From: Phlebotomus papatasi
Lineage: Eukaryota; Arthropoda; Insecta; Diptera; Psychodidae
Direction: 5' to 3'
Length of the DNA: 64,000 nt
Assembly: GCF_024763615.1 (NCBI RefSeq)
Contig: NC_077224.1
Coordinates: 60,956,712 to 61,020,711, forward strand
Below the pieces are notes generated by a model that had not been told where the DNA came from, searched no databases, and was given only the letters and a program-made list of their open reading frames with translations. This document shows positions 57,842 to 64,000 of the stretch, piece by piece. Positions within the stretch are counted from its first letter, which is position 1; every line of letters begins with the position of its first letter. The translations under genes and the position numbers were made by a program.

Positions 57842-58088
57842 TTGTATTGTGTGTGAATAAATATGTGGATAAGTTTATTTTTGCCAAATACCACTCAAAA
57901 TATTGTGACAGTGACTGTTCAAGGAATTACCAGGAAGATTCCTTGAACACCAGGAGTACAGTGTTCATCAAGACAATCCAGTTTGCCATGGTTTTGGCCA
58001 AATTAGTAACTTCAAGCAAAAAAAAACTCTTAAAAAGTCCGTAATATAGATTTTTAAAATGCTATGTACACTTCCTTTGAGGACAACA

Positions 58089-58104
58089 GGGTCATATATG
58101 ACCC
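58089..58104. promoter_or_regulatory. Subterminal palindrome GGGTCATATATGACCC
   Basis: Exact copy of 56021-56036. It is preceded by CTTTGAGGACAACA, itself similar to the element terminus CTCTTTCACGTCATTA, so part of the left end may be repeated here. Confidence 0.6.
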
Positions 58105-58261
58105 GGAGTTTTTCCGAGTTTTCACGCAATGGAAATTTTTTTTCCTCTCAGAACTACTATATTTTATCATAAAGCATTAGGAAAAACTCAATTTTACATG
58201 AATTCACTTGCTGAATAAGAGTGTGACGCGAAAGAGTTAATAAAGATTTCCCAGAAAATGC

Positions 58262-58446
58262 AAGCCATTTTGAAGAGGCCTGGACTTCGAAGCGGACCTA
58301 GGACAAAGTGGTTGAATCAAATTCTGAATCTTGCCTTGGAACGCCTTAGGATCGAACCCGAACATCTTCCTTAATCGAGTGGAGAATCGACAAGCGTGGG
58401 CTGCTAATTTGGATGTCATAAGCGGTTGAAAATTATGATGATGATT
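58262..58446 (+). mobile_element. RTE 3' end fragment with (ATG)n tail
   Basis: AGGACAAAGTGG, GGAACGCCTTAGG, GATCGAACCCGAACATCTTC and GGATGTCATAAGCGGTTGAA match the complement of 53850-54010, ending ATTATGATGATGATT. An internal deletion relative to 53805-55910 removes the GGGCCCGCGACC block. Non-coding. Confidence 0.75.
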
Positions 58447-60610
58447 CTAATAACTTTGTTTTTAATTTTAAAATCCAAAAATCAAGTCTCAATGGGTAAA
58501 TTTTTAAATAAAAATTTCAAAATATATAATTTAAATGTTTTACTTTTATATGCCTGAACTTGAATTCATTAAAACTTTTATTATGCTGAAAAAAATGAAA
58601 AGTCTGTTTTTTACTCTTCTTGATCCACTTAACCCCTTAAGCGTTGTCTCAGATTATAAATAAGAAAAGTAATTTAGAAGTTTACCTAGCCTGATTTTTT
58701 AATAATATTTTTTGTCAATTTTCATTAAACTTTATATTAGTTGATAATTTTGAAATCGTTCTGACAAATAAAATTCCCTATATCACGGTTGAAGACTTCG
58801 GGTCCGGAAAGTTTAAGTGCTGTCTTTGATCGAATTTTTAAAAGTTTAAGCCCAGAGGAAGAAGTTGACAGATTATAAAGTATGTAGGTGAGATTATTAA
58901 GAATCCCAACCAATATTTTGGTTCATTGAAAACTTGAAGCTCTGATGTCGCAAGACAAAGGTTTAAAGTGATATAATTTTTAACCTTCTCTACGACGTGA
59001 TTTATTTTAAAGCATTCTTTAATGTCAAAAATTGTAATTTGCATTTTCTTCGAGGCGAACTCATCAAAAAATTCAAGAAATTACCGTCACAGCGGATGTT
59101 AGGGGAAAATGAACGATCCCATTGAAAATTGTGTAGAATTTCCAATGATAAAAATCTCACGACCTCGGAGGAGCATTTCCCGCGTGAATTTCCATCTTTA
59201 GAAATTTTTTTCTGTTTCATCTCACAACCATTCACATTCACTTGTGGTTTTTCCTTCATTCGCATTTTGTTTCATATTTCCACACTAAAGAAAAACCAGG
59301 ACCTTTAGGCTGGAACGAGGCGAATACATAGGGCCAAAGGAAGTACGAGCAAAAACAACCCTCTGAAGATTCTCGAAAGGTATGTTCCACAAAAGAAACT
59401 TCGTTAGCGAGTCATTTTCATTTACAACTGGAAAGAATTGTAAAGTATAGAGACAAAGGTAAACATGCAAAAGGAAATCCCACCCAGGTGCAAAATATAT
59501 TATTACTATTCTGAAATTGACTTCATCATCTTGTTTTCTTTGGCTTTTTCTTCGTCTTTGGGATTTAAATGTTCAAAGTATCGTGGTTTTCCTTCTACTT
59601 TCTTTAACCTATGTAACGTATACATGGAATTTTTAAGGCTGCTTCAATAAAAAAAAATTGACTAGAACATTGAGACTGTTGCAGAGCGAATAAAATAATA
59701 TCACAAAATTATGTAAGATATTCTTATTACTGGGAAAATTGGAAAAATTTGCCATATTCCACAGCGACTGGGCGCATATTATTTATCTTATGCATAATTC
59801 ATTGAATGGAGAATTTTTTTTAGTCATCTGGCACAGAATTGAATGAAATAAAAAAAATTCTGCGGGAAAATGTAATTGGGATTAAATTGAAACGAATTTT
59901 TTGTCGTTCAGAAACCTCATCCTCTTGCACGAAACATTTGCAATTTACACAAGAACATATTTTGTCGTAGCATAAATCTTACACGTAGCATGTTGTTGGT
60001 ATCGTTTAAACTTGGATATTTCAAAATTCTCCCAACTGTGCTAAACACCAATCTAAGAAAATCCACCCTAGTGGTTCGTTTCTCAGATAAAATCTTTGTA
60101 GAATCTGTTATAATCCTCCCAAGTGTGTCTCGGGTAAAATAGAAATGACGAAAGACTTTTTAGTTTAATTCAATAATATAGTTATCGTGTATTGAAATTA
60201 GCAAGTGACGGTAACTGCTATTGTACTAAAATATGTACTAAGTTATAATTATTGTACATAGAGGGAGTTAGTGAAAGAGTGAGAAGGTCACTTGTAGCTG
60301 AACCTTCGGAGAGACAACATCTAATAAAAGTAAGTCTGTAAATAAACTTTAATATCCTTCCCCAAAAGTGTGTGTTCATTCGTATCGGCTGAAAAATCCA
60401 CTCGACCACCACGGATTTATCAATAGTAAAGTTAGTAGTAATAGTATCAAAAAATATGATATTAGTAAAAATTTAATTAAAAATTAAATGTAATATGAGT
60501 AAATACAAAAATTTGAAGCTGATGTAAATGAAAATCATTTGAAGATAAACAAAAATGAACTTATTGGAAAATGTTTTCGAGGGAAGACTTCGAAGCAAAA
60601 TATCCTCATC
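58447..60610. other. 2.2-kb interval without recognisable gene
   Basis: AT-rich. A single GTAGGTGAGATTATTAAGAATC at about 58883 resembles the terminal sequence of the modular elements at 1551 and 35699. Short frames (87 codons or fewer) have no recognisable domain. Confidence 0.45.
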
Positions 60611-60919
60611 TAGGGTGGTGTCACCACTTCTCGCCAGTGACCCACTTTTCGCCACCTATAGTTAAATCGAAGAAAAATCATATAATACGAGTAATAAAAG
60701 GGATATCAGGAAGAAAAAGTAACGCTGAATATATTTTTTAATAATATTGTCCAAAATAATTGAGTTTGGGCCTTTTCAAGTAGGTGGCGAGAAGTGGTTA
60801 TTTTTGATTTTTTAATAAAAATATATTTTTTTAAGTAATCTACTGTTAAATTGATAGACTATTAGTTTGATATATCTATAGACAACATATCTAAAAAACT
60901 TTGTGTCAAATTTAAGCTA

Positions 60920-62124
60920 CACAGTAAAAAATAAGTACCACTATAATAGTAGGTAATTTTTGACATCTCTATTATAGTGGTAATTTTGGGAAAAGTGTAA
61001 TTTTTAAAACGTGTAATCTTCAGCGTGTAATATTTTTTTGCGTGTAATTTCCAGCGTGTAATGTTTTTAGCGTGTAATTTGCAGAATGTAATTTTAAAAA
61101 TGTGTAAAAAGGAGCGTGTAAAATTAAAACAACCTGTAATTTCTAGCGTGTAATTTTATTTTTCTTGAAAATTTCTTTTCATAATTTCTCCTTCGTCGTT
61201 TTTTAGGTTCCAGCATCAAATTTCCTCGGTTATTTGGCATGATTTCTCTATTCAGGATGAGATTATAATGATCTGTAAATTAGAAAAAAACAATCAGTTT
61301 TCAAATACGGAAAATAGAAATTTATGATTTGTAGTTCCAGGAGCGACATAGACGCTATTGTGAAAAGATTAAAATGATAATAATAATATCTCTTAGGGAT
61401 TTGAGACTCACTAAGAGCACAAAAGGGCCTCACGGGGTAGAAACACTGGGGGAAATCGTCTATTCCGGGAATTGAACGTGGAATTATGACAAGTTGTAAC
61501 ATGTTCAATACCCGTTGAAATATATGCAGAATTTCACACTGTAGTTCTTAAAGATTGGACTGAAGGACTGATGATCACAAGGGGTGGTTATTGTGGGGGC
61601 CACCAATGGCAGAAAACTGCCCTTTGGACAAGATTCCGAGGCAAAATTTGCGCAGATAGAATACAACTCAAAGTGACACCACGTAAATCACAATACTGGA
61701 TTTTTTCACAATCACTCATATAAAACATTAAAAAAAATACACACTATCAGTAGTATTCCACTTTTTTCTTGAGGGATTTGGTCTTTTTCACAAAATTAGA
61801 GGCTATAAAACTGAAAAAACTAAAGAAAATACTCACCGAGGTGGGCTTCCAGCAGCTGTCAAACTATAATGGCGATTTTACACGTTTTTGAGTACATGCA
61901 CCAAATTTTACACGTTGTTGAATATTTACCACTTTTTAAGTGACACTGTTCCACTTGAATAGTGGTAAAAATTACATGTTTGAATTACACGCTGAAAATT
62001 TTTACACAAATTATTTTTTACACAAAGTTTACCATTTTAATAGTGGTAAAAATCAAAATTTACAATTTTTTTAGTGGTAATTTGGAAATTACATGTTATT
62101 TTTTTTACACGATTTTTTACTGTG
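60920..62124. mobile_element. Nested TA-CACAGTAAAAAAT element (1.2 kb)
   Basis: CACAGTAAAAAATAAGT and ACGATTTTTTACTGTG are inverted with TA on each outer side (60918-60919, 62125-62126). Same termini as 51001-53686. Subterminal zones contain ACCAC(T)ATAATAGTGG-type palindromes and a GTGTAATTT minisatellite at 61005-61160. Internal 61170-61860 is non-repetitive and non-coding. Confidence 0.75.
61005..61160. repeat. AGCGTGTAATTT minisatellite
   Basis: About eight imperfect units of 16-22 bases (GCGTGTAATTTCCA, GCGTGTAATGTTTT, GCGTGTAATTTGCA) within the nested CACAGT element. The complement (TTACACGTT, TTACACGC) reappears near the other end. Confidence 0.7.
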
Positions 62125-62765
62125 TACATTATAAAAAGGGTTTAAAAATTATAATTAAATTAATTTCAGTTTTTCCTAAAAGTGGCGATAAGTGGTTACT
62201 GCACCCTAATAGGGCTTTCAGGTTAGATTGAAACGAAAGTATTTTCAAACGTACTATGCTCTGCTGTTCTATATATCACTGAGTCTTGTAAGATCTCCCT
62301 TAGTGGATAGTGTCTCAGATTATATTGCTGCTGCCTGTAGTAATACTTCCAAATGTATCTTGACGAAAAAGTATTATCAAAAAGATTGTCTATTCGAGAA
62401 TATTATCTTTAGTAGGAGTATCTCATTAACAAAAATTCAAATAAAGAAAATGATATATTTTAATCAACTAAGTGTTTTATTAATTGCCTTACTATTTTGC
62501 GAAAATCTATTGTGTTTTTTACCATTCTATTTTACTTTTCATTTTTATTATAGCTAATTTACTTATAATTCTACCAATTCTACTGAGTCTGTATTTTCTA
62601 AAATATTTCGAAATTTCGAAAAGCTTTCAGGAGAAAATTTAATGAGCCGAAAGGCGGCAAAATAAAATAGTGAAAGCTCAATAGGGATTATACTATTTCG
62701 GAAGGGAGAATTCAAATATCCTCGATTGAATGAGGCTTAAATGATTTGTCTAAATACGTTTTGTT

Positions 62766-62913
62766 ATGCCCAACGCACAATAACTTTTATTTAGTAAACA
62801 TGTTTTCGACATTTCAGTGAGAGTGAGTGAGATATAGATCTAGTCATCTCGCTCATTCTCATGCGAAATTTTGAAAACATGTTTACAAACAAAAGTTATT
62901 GTGCACCGGTCAT
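62766..62913. mobile_element. 148-bp MITE (CCCAACGCACAATAAC), copy 1
   Basis: ATGCCCAACGCACAATAACT at the left pairs with GTTATTGTGCACCGGTCAT at the right. Inner arms TAGTAAACATG and CATGTTTACAAAC pair, and a GTGAGTGAGAT/ATCTCGCTCATTC block folds at the centre. Nearly the whole element is a hairpin. Confidence 0.75.
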
Positions 62914-63014
62914 TACATTCTCGATTCGTCAATAACATACGTGTTATTCTCATGTTTTGAAAATGAAACATAAAAACACACTCATGTTTCATTATTTTGA
63001 AGATTATGAGTTTT

Positions 63015-63164
63015 ATGCCCAACGCACAATAACTTTTGTTTAGTAAACATATTTTTGACATTTCAATGAGAGGGAGTGAAACCTAGATCTAGTCATCTCG
63101 CTCGCTCTCATAGGAAATTTTGAAAAGATGTTTATATAAACAAAAGCAATTGTGCGTTGAACAT
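63015..63164. mobile_element. 150-bp MITE (CCCAACGCACAATAAC), copy 2
   Basis: Same structure and orientation as 62766-62913, about 100 bases downstream. About 85% similar by eye, so the two are separate insertions or an old duplication. Confidence 0.75.
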
Positions 63165-64000
63165 TACTGCCACCAAAATCGTTCAGTGACAACAGTAACA
63201 GTTTACATAAAATTATAGACTTTGGTTTTGGGATAGTATTTTTCAACATGCAGTATCTTGCAATTTATTTTTTGAATACATAATTCAACAAATTGTGTAC
63301 GGCTGTTATAGCCTATATTATTCTAAACATATTCATTTATTCCATTTTCTTACGAATGCTGTTCAAAGAATATTTTTTAACAAGATATCTTATTGTCAAA
63401 ATTGAGCTTTATTTGAATATCCTTGATGGAGTAAAATTGAAATACAATTTAAATAACAACGTTTAATCAAATTTCCTCCTTCTGCGCCTCATCTACTTAT
63501 TTCTGAAGTTTAATTCAGTGACTGATGGTGGCAGGAAGGAAATTGTATAACCACCAGAGTCGTAACTAAGTTGTATGGAGCCACCACAACAACTTCCGAG
63601 TTCCGACATCCCAGGCTGACCTGCCACAATGCCAACAAGTGTTATTCGTGGTTATTGAGAGATTGGAATTTAGTTATGTGTTGTCTCCAAAACTGTCTTA
63701 ACATTGAACAGTTTTAGTGAGAGTTTCCTAGGAAAATTTAATAATTAATTTAGCAACAATTTGAACTAAAAGGGAACTATGCCATACCACAAAGACATAG
63801 TTTTCCAGAAATTGATGCGGGATACTAAAGTTGTTCCATTAAAATTGAATTCATTTGCCAAAGTGACGAATTATTCACCTATGACTGACCCATTGTTCCG
63901 TTGTACACTAAATTTAGTTGATAGATGTTGAAAGGAAACTCATGACTTTCCATTTCCAGTTTGAATTCAATCATTCGTTCACCACAAATCCTTTGGAAAG
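63165..64000. other. Window end, no gene seen
   Basis: No frame above 70 codons. A GC-richer patch at 63525-63640 (GGTGGCAGGAAGG, CCGAGTTCCGACATCCC) has no support as an exon. Confidence 0.45.

Larger units (their letters stand above)
56001..58240. mobile_element. piggyBac-like element hosting a LINE insertion
   Basis: TTAA at 56001-56004 and 58237-58240 flank inverted ends CTCTTTCACGTCA and TGACGCGAAAGAG. Removing the LINE (about 56495-57785) leaves about 940 bases. Three copies of the palindrome GGGTCATATATGACCC lie near the ends. A small minus-strand Cys-rich frame (56290-56493, CPGERY... CPNCP) abuts the LINE and might be a transposase tail fragment. I cannot confirm it. Confidence 0.7.
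60611..62208. mobile_element. TA-GGGTGGTG element with nested insertion
   Basis: TAGGGTGGTGTCACCACTTC at the left pairs with AGTGGTTACTGCACCCTA at the right. The subterminal TCTCGCCA recurs as TGGCGA, with another GGTGGCGAGAAGTGGTT at about 60783. Interrupted by 60920-62124. Confidence 0.65.

Noticed and set aside
61400..61510. tRNA gene suggested by GGGAATTGAACGTGG
   Set aside because: A T-arm-like string is present, but no acceptor, D or anticodon stems can be drawn on either strand.

Overview
The window is AT-rich, repeat-dominated eukaryotic DNA. The retroelement types (BEL/Pao, RTE, a CR1/Jockey/I-type LINE), the many small TA- and TTAA-flanked elements and the lack of compact operon-like coding point to an insect, most likely a nematoceran dipteran. 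The species cannot be fixed from sequence alone. I find no convincing host protein-coding gene, rRNA or intact tRNA. Almost every long reading frame belongs to a transposable element or is a by-product of tandem repeats.

Layout: (1) 0-4 kb holds a palindromic MITE (128-530), a hammerhead-like motif (1442-1472) and copy A of a 1.8-kb modular element with a GGCC-rich block (1551-3379). (2) 7-9.5 kb and 19.9, 33.6 and 34.1 kb carry a fold-back family built from 15-16 bp tandem repeats (core CAAAATCCCGAAAGC) around a conserved spacer. One copy is flanked by a 9-bp direct repeat and sits in the end of another MITE; another locus is amplified as three 226-bp tandem units. (3) 9.5-23.9 kb holds many palindromic MITEs and one 1-kb element with a GC-richer 171-codon frame. 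(4) 24.4-31.8 kb is a complete BEL/Pao LTR retrotransposon on the minus strand: 826-bp LTRs, CCACT target duplication and one uninterrupted 1786-residue Gag-Pol. Its 5' LTR carries an extra 239-bp tandem copy absent from the 3' LTR. (5) 32-47 kb holds more palindromic elements, inverted copy B of the modular element (35699-37552), a 1.3-kb degenerate AT-rich minisatellite and truncated RTE ends. (6) 48-58.3 kb has piggyBac-like TTAA elements, nested TA-flanked CACAGT elements, a decayed RTE retrotransposon and a 5'-truncated LINE with an open RT frame inside a piggyBac-like element. (7) 58-64 kb contains another nested pair of TA-flanked elements and two neighbouring 150-bp MITEs.

The recurring theme is layered insertion. 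Several nests let the empty site be read from a related copy elsewhere in the window, so target duplications can be deduced directly. About fifteen palindromic elements with unrelated interiors share TA-flanked ends of the form TA-GGG(G/T)AA..., which looks like one mobilising activity acting on many non-autonomous families.
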